The notes under the pieces: generated by a model
What the model saw: only the letters and a program-made list of their open reading frames with translations
What the model was told of the DNA's origin: nothing
The model's database searches: none
Assembly: GCF_000012985.1 (NCBI RefSeq)
Contig: NC_007645.1
Coordinates: 4,610,581 to 4,674,580 of the forward strand
Source of the DNA: Hahella chejuensis KCTC 2396
Lineage (GTDB): Bacteria; Pseudomonadota; Gammaproteobacteria; Pseudomonadales; Oleiphilaceae
Reading direction: 5' to 3'
Length of the DNA stretch: 64,000 nt
Shown: positions 43,874 to 51,859 of the stretch, piece by piece
Position numbering within the stretch: the first letter of the stretch is position 1
Layout of the letters: the number at the start of each line of letters is the position of its first letter
Translations under genes and position numbers: made by a program

Positions 43874-44071
43874 ATGCATAATCAACAACAATTGGAGACT
43901 TTTTCCGACATCGAACTCATGCGGCTCGAAGAACTGGTCGTGATGAATTTCGACGCCTCCGATGAAGACAGCCTGCGTGATTCGCTTGATTTTCTGCATT
44001 CCATCGAACGGGAACTGGGCTATCGCGGCCTGACGGAAAGCTTCGGCCTGAACCACTCTCAGGCGGCCTGA
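43874..44071 (+). CDS. Small acidic protein, unknown function
   Basis: This is a 65-residue protein (MHNQQQLETFSDIELMRLEE onward), acidic and predicted helical. The frame is open from 43781, but GAGGGA 7 bases before ATG 43874 fixes the start. It has its own rho-independent terminator at 44080-44110, so it is an independent small gene rather than noise. No family is recognised. Confidence 0.6.
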   Translation: MHNQQQLETFSDIELMRLEELVVMNFDASDEDSLRDSLDFLHSIERELGYRGLTESFGLNHSQAA

Positions 44072-44079
44072 ACCGTTCC

Positions 44080-44110
44080 GGGCGAATTAGGCAGTATCGC
44101 CCTGTTTTTT
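44080..44110 (+). terminator. Rho-independent terminator of the small acidic protein gene
   Basis: Stem GGGCGA / TCGCCC with an 11-base loop is followed by TG and six T residues, 9 bases after the stop codon. Confidence 0.75.
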
Positions 44111-44284
44111 ATTTCTCTTATCTCTCCTGTCTTCAACTCTCCTTGCCCGACTCTCCCTTGTTCGCCCTCAGGCGCGCCCTCCACTTCTCCGGTGAGCGAA
44201 TCGGCGTGAATTGCCGTACAATACCAGTCATACCGTCGGCGGAATCATCCGCTAAATCATCAGCTTGTCCGGATTGCAGCACTC

Positions 44285-44923
44285 ATGAAACTAGACGACA
44301 TCAGACGCGAGTACCTCTACGCCGGCCTGTCCCGTAAAGACCTGGCCGACGACCCCATTGTTCAGTTCAAAAACTGGTTGCAGACGGCGATCGACGCCGA
44401 TCTCAACGCCGACCCCACCGCCATGTCCCTGGCGACGGTCAATGCGCAGGGCGTTCCCAGCCAACGCATCGTATTGCTGAAAAACCTGGACCCCTCCGGA
44501 TTCGTGTTCTACACCAACCTGGGTAGCCGCAAGGCGCAGAATATCGCTGAAAACGCCAACGTCAGCCTGCATTTCGCGTGGCTGCCAATGGAGCGTCAGA
44601 TATGCGTCACCGGTGTGGCGGAAAAGCTCTCCATCGCCGAAGCCACCCGCTATTTTCTGAGCCGCCCCCATGAGTCACAGGTCGCGGCATGGGCCTCTCA
44701 ACAAAGTCAGGGAATAGGTTCGCGCAAACTACTGGAGCAGGCGTTTGAACAGATGAAAAACCGTTTCAAGCAAGGCGAAGTGCCGTTGCCGTCATTCTGG
44801 GGAGGATACAGGGTGAAGCCAGTTACGATTGAGTTCTGGCAAGGCCGCGCCAATCGGTTGCATGACCGCTTTTTGTATAAAAAGACCGATGAGAATTGGG
44901 AGATTGAGCGACTGCAGCCGTAA
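44285..44923 (+). CDS. pdxH: Pyridoxamine 5'-phosphate oxidase
   Basis: This 212-residue FMN enzyme oxidises PNP and PMP to pyridoxal 5'-phosphate. Conserved features are REYLYAGLSRKDLADDPIVQ, the FMN-binding PSQRIVLLKNLDPSGFVFYT, NLGSRKAQNI, LPMERQICVTGVAEKL, RPHESQVAAWASQQSQGI and the C-terminal FWQGRANRLHDRFLYKK. All catalytic Arg/His positions are present. It is monocistronic. Confidence 0.96.
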   Translation: MKLDDIRREYLYAGLSRKDLADDPIVQFKNWLQTAIDADLNADPTAMSLATVNAQGVPSQRIVLLKNLDPSGFVFYTNLGSRKAQNIAENANVSLHFAWLPMERQICVTGVAEKLSIAEATRYFLSRPHESQVAAWASQQSQGIGSRKLLEQAFEQMKNRFKQGEVPLPSFWGGYRVKPVTIEFWQGRANRLHDRFLYKKTDENWEIERLQP

Positions 44924-44960
44924 GCTGCAGTCCCTTGCGATATCTGTAATCCGACGACAA

Positions 44961-45536
44961 TCAGTCGCCTATACCACCGCCGCTCTCGTCCATAAATTTA
45001 CGCAGCTTGCTCATATGCGGTTTGACCGCTTCGACATCCGCGGGCGGCGCGTTTTTGAACTTCTCCATCATCGCCAGGCCCTGCTGCATCATGTCGCGCA
45101 TCATTTGTTTCTGCTCGGCGCTGATATTCGGATTCTTCTCCAGCTCCGCCAATTGCTGCTTCATGGCGTCCATATCGACTTGCTGCCCCTGCATCTCAAT
45201 CGCCGCATAGGCGCCGAAAATACGCAGCGCCGCGCTGGCCCACTCTTCTGGAGTGGAGAAACCGTAGCCTTCCACAATATCTTCAACCTGACCATACAAA
45301 CCTGAGGCTTTCAGAGGCGCGACAATGTCGTCGATATTAGTGGGGATCATCTCATTGTCTTTTTCATATTTGGATAATTCTTCTTCGTGCTTCTCGCCCC
45401 ACTCCTGCACGGCTTTCTGAGACTTAATCCAGCGGTCAATGAGGTCTCCGGTCAATGGGGCTTCCGCCTGAACAAACAAACTGAAGCAGAATGTGAACAA
45501 TGCCACACCTATTTTTGACAGAGTTCTACTTTGCAT
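44961..45536 (-). CDS. Exported helical protein, unknown function
   Basis: This is a 191-residue protein with a signal peptide (IGVALFTFCFSLFVQA, cleavage after VQA). The mature part is charged and helical, with Met/Gln-rich stretches (QQLAELEKNPNISAEQKQMM and RDMMQQGLAMMEKF) that could coil. It is convergent with pdxH. No family is recognised; a periplasmic location is inferred from the signal peptide. Confidence 0.65.
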   Translation of the reverse strand: MQSRTLSKIGVALFTFCFSLFVQAEAPLTGDLIDRWIKSQKAVQEWGEKHEEELSKYEKDNEMIPTNIDDIVAPLKASGLYGQVEDIVEGYGFSTPEEWASAALRIFGAYAAIEMQGQQVDMDAMKQQLAELEKNPNISAEQKQMMRDMMQQGLAMMEKFKNAPPADVEAVKPHMSKLRKFMDESGGGIGD

Positions 45537-45753
45537 ATATTTCTCCGAGTTTCATTGAGTTGCGCTATCGAATAAAAGCGCTTTCTAGTTTGTTATCGCA
45601 TTTCGAGAATACGCTTTCGAGTTTAATGGATAATCCGTCTAACGCGCCAGCATAGGCTTTACTACACTCTAATTGTCTGAAGCAATTCAGAGTCTTTTTC
45701 ATTTCATTTCTTCGTTTACCCTGCTTAAATACTTGCAGATACCAAGTAACAGT

Positions 45754-45779
45754 AGCGCTGATGGATCAGCGCTTTTTTT
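45754..45779 (+). terminator. Strong orphan rho-independent terminator
   Basis: A perfect 9-bp stem AGCGCTGAT / ATCAGCGCT with a 2-base centre is followed by seven T residues (45773-45779). The nearest plus-strand gene upstream (pdxH) ends 830 bases away, with an opposite-strand gene between. It may end a small RNA or be a leader attenuator of the following gene. Confidence 0.75.
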
Positions 45780-45826
45780 GTATTCGCTCCGCTATCCGTA
45801 CTGACTGCACCATAGGTGGAATCCAA

Positions 45827-46306
45827 GTGGCCACTTCGCCAAACGACCTGCTATTCGACTGGCTGACCGTCATGTCCCCGACTTGCGTCCTGAACACCGG
45901 TCCGGCGCAACCACCCGCGTTGCGCAGATACAGTGAAGACAGGCAGGTGAATGTGGCCTGCGCCGCCACGACGGCGGAGATTGCGGGAATCGATAGCCAC
46001 CCTGAAGCCGCCATCATCAGTGATACGGTAGAGAGACTTCCCTTCCTGGCAGGACAAGCATTGCTGGCTGCCCCGCGTAATCTGCTGATACCCAATGTGC
46101 TGGCGACCATAGATCATAATCAATCGCCTGAGTGGGACTTTAATCACTTGATTGCACTGGGATTTCGTCGCCTGGAGATTTTTACCGACCCTAATCGGGC
46201 GCTGGCGGTTTACGCTTATTCCATCACGGATTACAACCCCAAACGGGCGTGGAACAATGCGGAAAACTGGGCGAACCCGGAGATGTTCGGCAAGTATTGG
46301 TGGTGA
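45827..46306 (+). CDS. Conserved hypothetical protein, about 159 residues
   Basis: The frame is open from ATG 45761, but that codon sits inside the terminator stem. GTG 45827 has AGGTGGA 7 bases upstream and is the better start. The protein looks like a degenerate SAM-methyltransferase-like or Rossmann-type fold (AEIAGIDSHPEAAIISDTVE, LIPNVLATIDHNQS) and ends with NAENWANPEMFGKYWW. The ending recalls small conserved proteins of Pseudomonas (DUF6231 type), recalled from memory and unverified. Function is unknown. Confidence 0.6.
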   Translation: MATSPNDLLFDWLTVMSPTCVLNTGPAQPPALRRYSEDRQVNVACAATTAEIAGIDSHPEAAIISDTVERLPFLAGQALLAAPRNLLIPNVLATIDHNQSPEWDFNHLIALGFRRLEIFTDPNRALAVYAYSITDYNPKRAWNNAENWANPEMFGKYWW

Positions 46307-46353
46307 ACCCAACACGCTCCGTCTATTAGCCAATCACTTCAAACAAGGCGGCT

Positions 46354-47073
46354 CTAAGCAAAGCCGCGCAGGCACCCTTCCGCGAAAATCTCCAACACTC
46401 TCTGAGCGTCAAAACAATCCTGCAAATGCGCCTCCAGTTGCAGTCGTTGCGCCGGCGGAATCTGATCACGGTATACGGACAAGTATGCAGACATGATCGG
46501 ACAGGTAAACTCGGGATGGAACTGCACGCCCCAGGTACGTGCGCCATAGCGGAACGCCTGATGCTTCACCCGCCCGCTGCTGGCCAGGTTCACCGCCCCT
46601 TCCGGTAGAGTGAGTACAGACTGCGCATGCGTCAGGTGGGCATGAAAAATATGAGGGAGTCGCGAAAAGATATAGTCGTCGCTGTCGAAAGCATGATTGG
46701 TGATCAGCAGGGAGCCGATTTCACGTCCGTCAGGTTGATAGTCCACCACACCGCCCAGGGCGTCAGCCAATAATTGGTGACCGTAGCAGACTCCCAGCAG
46801 CGGCAGACCTCGCTCTATCGCCAGTCGCATCCAGCGTCCCAGATCTTCCGACCATTGCGCCCGATCCGTCACCATCGCCGGTGAGCCAGTGACGACGCAA
46901 CCAATAAAATCTCCTTCCGGCGCGTCATGGTGCATATGGGTATTCCACAAATGGGTGGATATCCCCATTTTGTCGAAAACATCAATAAACCAACTATCAA
47001 AATTACCGAACTCTTCAAGGATCGCCGGATGCGTGTCCCCACAGAGCGCGATCAGCAGTTTTCCTGTTTCCAT
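46354..47073 (-). CDS. Class I glutamine amidotransferase-like protein
   Basis: This is a roughly 239-residue GMP-synthase-like amidotransferase domain standing alone. The nucleophile elbow is LLGVCYGHQLLADALGG (Cys), and the His-Glu pair is in GVQFHPEF. CVVTGSPAMVTD is the oxyanion region. No synthetase partner is adjacent, so it may hydrolyse gamma-glutamyl compounds (PuuD-like or YfeJ-like) rather than feed ammonia to a partner. The frame opens with TTG 47100; ATG 47091 and ATG 47073 are both possible. Confidence 0.82.
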   Translation of the reverse strand: METGKLLIALCGDTHPAILEEFGNFDSWFIDVFDKMGISTHLWNTHMHHDAPEGDFIGCVVTGSPAMVTDRAQWSEDLGRWMRLAIERGLPLLGVCYGHQLLADALGGVVDYQPDGREIGSLLITNHAFDSDDYIFSRLPHIFHAHLTHAQSVLTLPEGAVNLASSGRVKHQAFRYGARTWGVQFHPEFTCPIMSAYLSVYRDQIPPAQRLQLEAHLQDCFDAQRVLEIFAEGCLRGFA

Positions 47074-47360
47074 ATCACCCAACGCCTTCATTAAAGCCAA
47101 GCCGCCCGCACTGAGACTTCAAAGGAAACCCCATGAAGCAGTCACCGCATCTATTATAATTTAAGCCTCTACACGCGCTTTTTACTAAATATAGTGATAA
47201 ACCTATCAGAAGTATGCGCTCTTAGACGCCGACAGATAAGCTTGGTGATTAAAAGCGGCCTTCACACCGCCTAAAAACAAAGAAAAAGCCAACGAGCCCC
47301 GTTCTGCGCCTTGGCGTAGCATGACTAAAGAGAGCGCAATCAACGCAACAAGCGAAGGAG

Positions 47361-47645
47361 ATGAAAGTGCAGGATAAACAACACATCCGCGCCTGGGTCA
47401 GCGGCAAAGTCCAGGGAGTCTGGTATCGCAACTCCACCCGCCAGGTCGCCGAACGCCTCCACGTACTCGGCTACGCCAAAAACCTGCCGGACGGCCGCGT
47501 CGAAGTCCTCGCTTACGGCGACACCGAAGCCGTCAACCAACTCATAGACTGGCTCCACGACGGCCCCGAAGCCGCCATCGTCACAGAAGTCAAAACTAAG
47601 CAGGTGGAGGGAGAAACGCCGCCGTTGGGGTTTGAGGTGTGTTAG
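47361..47645 (+). CDS. acyP: Acylphosphatase
   Basis: This is a 94-residue enzyme hydrolysing acyl phosphates. The signature GKVQGVWYRNSTRQVAERL holds the phosphate-binding loop and catalytic Arg, and the catalytic Asn is in GYAKNLPDGRVEV. The GAAGGAG ribosome site directly abuts ATG 47361, so GTG 47367 (6 bases away) may be the true start. It is the last clearly chromosomal gene before the mobile region. Confidence 0.94.
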   Translation: MKVQDKQHIRAWVSGKVQGVWYRNSTRQVAERLHVLGYAKNLPDGRVEVLAYGDTEAVNQLIDWLHDGPEAAIVTEVKTKQVEGETPPLGFEVC

Positions 47646-47823
47646 GGAGAAAAGGGCTTTAGCGCAGAGCTGTTCCCGTCTATACGAAGAAGTGGGCCGG
47701 CTTATGAGCCGCTTGCCGCGAGAAAAATTACGAGAGACTCACTGCCTCCTGAGTTTAACGGCTATCCGCGCCTCTCCGCTCATTTTCTTTATCCAAGTCT
47801 TTTATGCCTGGCGCACAGCGTCA

Positions 47824-48438
47824 TTAATCCAAGAAAAGACCCGGAAACGGCTTTCCTTAGATGAGTATTTACGAATTAGATTTCATTCTCCAGCATGGAT
47901 GAAAAACGCAATGGACTTAGCATTGCTCACCCTTCAGCGTCGTGAAGACATTGTGAAAATGAAGTTTGAAGACATCAAAGATGGATACCTATTTGTTATC
48001 CAAGAGGAGACCAAAAAGCATGATACAGGCTACTTAAAAATCGAGATCGGACAGCAGTTAGGCGAATTATTAAAACGTTGCCGTAGTGACATACCGAGCC
48101 CCTATGTCATACACAGAAGACCAATACGTAAGAAAAAGAGAAAGGGCGATTATCACTGGACTCAGATTGGTCCTGAGATGGTGTCTAGAAACTTCAAGTC
48201 AATCAGGGATTCTCAGGTCGGAATGTTCGATGACTACCAAGATGGAGAAAAACCGACCTTCCATGAAATCCGAGCACTAGGTTAAAAACTGTACATAGAC
48301 CAGGGAAAAGCCCCTAAAAAATTAGGTGGATGGGCATCAGAAAAAATGGTGAAGAACTACGACTCCGGACACAGCGAAATTAGGTGGATAGATGCGTCAG
48401 CAGACCTAAAATTAGGAGAAATTAGCGAAAACTTTTGA
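47824..48438 (+). pseudogene. Tyrosine integrase relic (lambda/P22-like catalytic domain)
   Basis: Similarity begins near QEKTRKRLSLDEYLRI and runs through WMKNAMDLALLTLQRREDIV (catalytic Arg I), MKFEDIKDGYLFVIQEETKK, SPYVIHRRP and PTFHEIRALG (HxxR box). A TAA at 48283 interrupts the frame. Beyond it the same frame continues with KLYIDQGKAPKKLGGWASEK and MVKNYDSGH, containing the would-be nucleophile Tyr, to a stop at 48438. The N-terminal DNA-binding part is missing. The gene is dead, truncated at the front and nonsense-mutated before the catalytic Tyr. Confidence 0.85.
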
Positions 48439-48520
48439 GAATTCTTTGAGAAAATTTTGAGACAATAAAAAACAATAATTCCAATCGAGTGTGTAACTTA
48501 TTGAAATTAGAAATGAAAAT

Positions 48521-48564
48521 TGGTCGGAACGGAGTGATTTGAACACTCGCCCCCTTGCACCCCA
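48521..48564 (-). tRNA. 3' fragment of tRNA-Pro(GGG), probable attachment site
   Basis: Read on the minus strand the fragment begins in an anticodon loop (TGGGGTGCAAGG), then has an intact T arm (GAGTG-TTCAAAT-CACTC), the acceptor 3' strand CGTTCCG and ACCA. The 5' half is absent. Partial tRNA 3' ends are the usual product of integrase-mediated insertion. It lies 83 bases from the end of the integrase relic. It is not a functional tRNA gene. Confidence 0.8.
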
Positions 48565-49049
48565 TATCATTGCTGATAGCGGCGCAACAGACTGATTATA
48601 AAGGGATTTTTCAGTTTATCCCCTAGTGTACAAATAGGAATTTCGGCCCCTTATAAATCAATGAGTTACACCCTTATTTTGCAAAACTCACCTCGATAAA
48701 TAGCTTCATAATATTTTGTAGCTTTTTCCCTGCAAAAAAGCCCTTATTTCAGTAACTTCCGCCCCTGGAAGGATAATATTTTTCTATTGAAAACAAGAAA
48801 CTCCTCTAAGAATCACTATCATGGACGAGTTTACAAGAATTCTTTTTCCCGCCCCCCCTTATAAACCAGCCCATATCCTACATCTGTAGGGTACAAAAAC
48901 TAGACGAAACCAGAATAATTAAACCAGCTGGCATCACTTAAACACACCATATAGCATCCACGCAGGTCACCAAAGTGGTCATCTAATCAGATTCCAGAAC
49001 TGAAGCCGATATGGCTGGCCAGGAAGAATTGCTGAATCTGCCCTTGAGA
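48565..49049. other. AT-rich non-coding stretch between att fragment and cassette array
   Basis: About 480 bases with no supported gene. A 22-codon frame (ATG 48822, MDEFTRILFPAPPYKPAHIL...) has no ribosome site. No attC-like structure was found here, so the last cassette boundary is at 49050. Confidence 0.5.
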
Positions 49050-49169
49050 GATTAACGCCTCAATCAAAGGCTCAGCGGAACGGAGCCAATTTTTGGGTAA
49101 AGTGGAGCGCAGCGACCGGCCACAAAATTTGCGGAGTGTAGCTGGGTCCTTTGCATTGACTTGTTAAAC
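49050..49169 (-). repeat. attC recombination site 7
   Basis: The outer core sites are GTTTAAC (49163-49169 as read on minus) and GTTAATC. The inner arms AAGTCAATGCAAAGG and CCTTTGATTGAGGC pair with one extrahelical G, the hallmark of attC. Length 120 bases. It follows the SUKH lipoprotein gene. Confidence 0.8.
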
Positions 49170-49883
49170 CTATTCGACAGCATAAGGAAACGTGGCGCCT
49201 TCATTAAGCTTCCTATGGATCTCATACAATCTTCGATTTCGCTCACTATAGGAAATCTCACCGTCCTCTTTATGCAACCCCTGGCTAATAACAGCCGCGC
49301 CAAATTCAAGCATTGTAGTAAGATTAATATAACTATACCACGCACCAGATTCTGTAAAATAGAACACTATCGGGCTTGCAAGCTTAGGTGTATCTGTGCA
49401 TTCAAAAAAATACCACTCATCCTGAAACTCGAATATCGGAAACCAATCTGAATTCCAATCAGGCATATCGTAATTTCGCAGCTCTTTATTCTTTGATATT
49501 GAGTCTTCAGCCGACATCAATTTATGATACCAAATAAAACTGTCATCACTACCGGCCATCGAAGTACCATTGATAATCGACCATATCCGGTATATCTCTT
49601 CTGGAGGCTCACACGAAAATTCAGAAAATAACTTCTTTACCTCTTCTTTGGCGATAGGCGGATTGAGAGTTCTTGATACTAGAGTATTCTGAGATTTATG
49701 GTAATTCAGAATTTGAATCGTCAACTCCTCAACCCTTGATAGATCCGAGGCGGTTAAGGCTATTTTCCTATGGTCATCTGTTAGTTCTACAATTTGCGGT
49801 TGGTACACCTCCTCGGATAACTCATCCTTCTTGGAACACCCAAAAACAACTAAAAGAACGAGAAATACAGAGAGCTTCCGCAT
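49170..49883 (-). CDS. Cassette lipoprotein with SMI1/KNR4 (SUKH)-like domain
   Basis: This is a 237-residue protein. The signal peptide MRKLSVFLVLLVVFGC ends in a lipobox at Cys16, followed by SKKDELSEE. Residues about 85-205 resemble a SUKH domain (FSEFSCEPPEEIYRIWSIIN, WFPIFEFQDEWYFFECTDTP). SUKH proteins are often immunity factors against secreted toxins; a lipid-anchored one would act at the envelope. The gene is AT-rich and sits in one cassette: ATG 15 bases after a core site, stop directly before attC 7. Function is inferred from the fold only. Confidence 0.65.
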   Translation of the reverse strand: MRKLSVFLVLLVVFGCSKKDELSEEVYQPQIVELTDDHRKIALTASDLSRVEELTIQILNYHKSQNTLVSRTLNPPIAKEEVKKLFSEFSCEPPEEIYRIWSIINGTSMAGSDDSFIWYHKLMSAEDSISKNKELRNYDMPDWNSDWFPIFEFQDEWYFFECTDTPKLASPIVFYFTESGAWYSYINLTTMLEFGAAVISQGLHKEDGEISYSERNRRLYEIHRKLNEGATFPYAVE

Positions 49884-49897
49884 TAGAACCCCTATTG

Positions 49898-49947
49898 GTT
49901 TAACGCCCCGCTCACATTACGGAGTCCGGTGGAGCTGCTGGTTAGGT
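49898..49947 (-). repeat. attC recombination site 6 (short)
   Basis: The core sites are ACCTAAC and GTTAAAC on the minus strand. The inner arms share GCTC(C)AC / GTGAGC with an extrahelical C. Only 50 bases, at the lower size limit for attC. Confidence 0.6.
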
Positions 49948-49951
49948 TAAT

Positions 49952-50518
49952 TTATTTTGTGTATGCCTTAAGCAATTTAGAGACTTCTTCGTTTTTAAAT
50001 CTTTTTGCTTGCTCTAAAGCCGTCCGACCTGTTAGGTCTTTGTAATTAACATCAGCGCCATTGCGTATAAGGCTTTCTATAATTGCGGGACTTTTATTTA
50101 TTTCTGCCGCTATTATCAACGGCGTTTTATCATTACTACCAACCACTTTATTTATATCTGCACCTAAACCTACAAGCGCATCTATTATTGCTGGGTTAGT
50201 AGCATAGCCAGCTGCTGCACTCAATGGTGTTCCTGAGAATACACCAGAGTCCGCTTCATTTACATTAGCACCACGCTCAACCAGCGCAGTAATTACTTTT
50301 GGGTTGTTTGAGCTAGTTGCTGCCCACATTAGTACTGGCCCATTTTTATTACCTGGGAGCAAGGCCTCATCAGGTATTGAATACACATCTTCAACTGTAG
50401 CCGTTTCCCAATATGCTTGGCGGCTATATTTTTTATATGGATTACTTAGTTGTAAATAGGCAATAAATGCGATTACAACTAATAAAACTATTATCAATTT
50501 AGGATTGACAGCTTGCAC
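49952..50518 (-). CDS. Cassette ankyrin-repeat membrane-anchored protein
   Basis: This is a 188-residue protein starting with GTG behind an AAGGA site. One N-terminal helix (LIIVLLVVIAFIAYLQL) anchors it, and four ankyrin repeats follow from about residue 60 (VITALVERGANVNEAD, IIDALVGLGADINKVV, IIESLIRNGADVNYKD, then a half repeat). Bacterial ankyrin proteins often bind or neutralise partner proteins; the partner is unknown. AT-rich, it forms one cassette with attC 6. Confidence 0.75.
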   Translation of the reverse strand: MQAVNPKLIIVLLVVIAFIAYLQLSNPYKKYSRQAYWETATVEDVYSIPDEALLPGNKNGPVLMWAATSSNNPKVITALVERGANVNEADSGVFSGTPLSAAAGYATNPAIIDALVGLGADINKVVGSNDKTPLIIAAEINKSPAIIESLIRNGADVNYKDLTGRTALEQAKRFKNEEVSKLLKAYTK

Positions 50519-50536
50519 TTTTTTTCCTTATCATGA

Positions 50537-50611
50537 GCCTAATGCCAAGTGTTAGGGCGGCGCACTTTTTGCGCCGTCCCAGCCGAAGGCGACAACACCG
50601 CCTGGTTATGA
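50537..50611 (-). repeat. attC recombination site 5
   Basis: Core TCATAAC at the left (minus strand) and ATTAGGC at the right; the right core has lost the canonical first G. The arms share a GTGTT / AACAC segment and a strong internal GGCGCA / TGCGCC stem. The stop codon of the upstream gene (TAA 50606-50608) lies inside the core. Confidence 0.65.
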
Positions 50612-50845
50612 ATTTTTGCTTTCATACACGTTACTACCAAAATGAGCAACAAATCGATTTCGAATTTCTCGGAACCATTTTTTCTCATACTCTGGATTAA
50701 GCCCTTCACTAGAAATAACATCCTTCGCAAATTCGTCCGCCCTCCAAACTCCAAGAGATGCGATACGATCTTGCTCTATAGGCGGTAAACAGAACCCCAA
50801 GTCTACGCACAGTTTCCCTAATAAATTTTTGATTTCTTTATCCAA
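50606..50845 (-). CDS. Cassette-borne small hypothetical protein
   Basis: This is a 79-residue protein starting at TTG 50845. The sequence (KLCVDLGFCLPPIEQDRIAS, GLNPEYEKKWFREIRNRFVA, HFGS) resembles a small-protein family repeatedly met in integron cassettes, judged from memory of such sequences. It has a predicted all-helical fold. Its stop codon is embedded in the attC 5 core. Function unknown. Confidence 0.6.
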   Translation of the reverse strand: MDKEIKNLLGKLCVDLGFCLPPIEQDRIASLGVWRADEFAKDVISSEGLNPEYEKKWFREIRNRFVAHFGSNVYESKNS

Positions 50846-50854
50846 TTCGATTAC

Positions 50855-50916
50855 TCATAATCGCCGCCAGCAGGGGCTTTACTGCTTGGCTTTGTGAACT
50901 TTGACCCCGGTTAACC
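50855..50916 (-). repeat. Degenerate attC-like site 4
   Basis: The left core GGTTAAC on the minus strand contains the upstream stop codon TAA (50911-50913). The right end reads GATTATG, a poor core, and the inner arms share only GGGG / CCCC. It is placed here because it separates two cassette genes. It is the weakest member of the array. Confidence 0.35.
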
Positions 50917-51192
50917 CTTTGGAATTGGTTCGTAACCGCCCTCTCCTGCGTGCCATATTTCTATATCTTTATGAAAGAGCTCATTTTTTACAAAGCAAAT
51001 TAGCTCATGCGTATCTGGCGAACTAAATTTAACCACCCATGGATCGGAGATTATGACCCGATCTTCATCTTCATATTTTCTCAATGAAAACTTTGTACCC
51101 CCGGAGAGGATGCAATAGTCATCCCCAATATAGGAATAGCCAAGCTCTTCATCTACATCTTCAAAGTGCCTTTTTTCGAGGATTTTTGGCAT
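50911..51192 (-). CDS. Cassette-borne hypothetical protein
   Basis: This is a 93-residue soluble protein starting MPKILEKRHFEDVDEELGYS at ATG 51192, just after attC 3. A longer frame to 51270 runs through the attC and is not credible. It has a small alpha/beta composition with aromatic and acidic residues (VIISDPWVVKFSSPDTHELI). Immunity-like size, no recognised family. Confidence 0.55.
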   Translation of the reverse strand: MPKILEKRHFEDVDEELGYSYIGDDYCILSGGTKFSLRKYEDEDRVIISDPWVVKFSSPDTHELICFVKNELFHKDIEIWHAGEGGYEPIPKG

Positions 51193-51201
51193 AGCTCTAA
51201 A

Positions 51202-51315
51202 AGTTAACGCCTTGCTAAACCGTGACAAGCACGGAGCTCCCTTTGTGTGATACTGAGCAAAGCGAAACACAAAAGGTGCGGAGTGTTTGGTATCGGTTTG
51301 AGCACCTTGTTAGGC
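51202..51315 (-). repeat. attC recombination site 3
   Basis: Cores GCCTAAC and GTTAACT (minus strand). The inner arms AAGGTGCTCAAACCG and CGGTTTAGCAAGGC pair along their length with one extrahelical C. 114 bases. The TAA stop of the upstream gene (51310-51312) lies in the core. Confidence 0.82.
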
Positions 51316-51759
51316 ATTTTTCTCGACCCATATTTTGTATGCAAGGTTTACACGAACCTTATGCCTTTCGTAGGCTACAGGTGCATTAACCTTAATTTTA
51401 GCTAGAAGCTGTTGAAACTGAACTGCCACACTTTGTAAGCGTATATATAGTAACGAACGCATTAGATAAGTGACAAATTGTTCTCCAGCGTAGGTGACTT
51501 TCTCAGCGTTCTCGATCTCCAAAGATGTAACAAAATAGCCTGTCACTTTCTCAATATCTGGTTCAACAGCTTTCCTCAAAATCAGCTCATTTAAGATGGC
51601 AAGCCCATTTACAAGATGATTATCTGAAATTCTTTTATCCATAATTTCGATAATTTTGACATAGCCTAAATCTGGTTTTTCCAGGAAATAATCCATGACA
51701 CCTTTTGGAACGCCATACCTACAAAGCTCTTTCTCGAGTTTCTCAGTATTCCATGCCAT
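51310..51759 (-). CDS. Cassette-borne hypothetical protein
   Basis: This is a 149-residue, predicted all-helical soluble protein (ELCRYGVPKGVMDYFLEKPD, YAGEQFVTYLMRSLLYIRLQ). ATG 51759 lies 14 bases downstream of the attC 2 core, and its stop codon is inside the attC 3 core, so the gene fills its cassette exactly. No family is recognised. Confidence 0.6.
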   Translation of the reverse strand: MAWNTEKLEKELCRYGVPKGVMDYFLEKPDLGYVKIIEIMDKRISDNHLVNGLAILNELILRKAVEPDIEKVTGYFVTSLEIENAEKVTYAGEQFVTYLMRSLLYIRLQSVAVQFQQLLAKIKVNAPVAYERHKVRVNLAYKIWVEKNA

Positions 51760-51772
51760 AGTGTTTCGTATT

Positions 51773-51856
51773 TCCTAACGCCTCAAACACGGGCCGGAGC
51801 ACGTAGTGCGGAGGTCCAGCCAGCTGTGCTGGCGAGCGTGCTTTGACTTGTTACGT
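51773..51856 (-). repeat. attC recombination site 2
   Basis: Cores ACGTAAC and GTTAGGA (minus strand). The arms AAGTCAAAGCACG and CGTGTTTGAGGC pair with an extrahelical G. Internal CCAGC / GCTGG stem. 84 bases. Confidence 0.82.
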
Positions 51857-51859
51857 GTT

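Noticed and set aside
48521-48564. Possible functional tRNA-Pro gene
   Set aside because: Only the 3' half is present; D arm and 5' acceptor strand are missing, and the bases before the anticodon loop do not pair with the 3' anticodon stem.
48822-48890. 22-codon frame in the AT-rich gap before the cassette array
   Set aside because: Too short, with no ribosome site or similarity.
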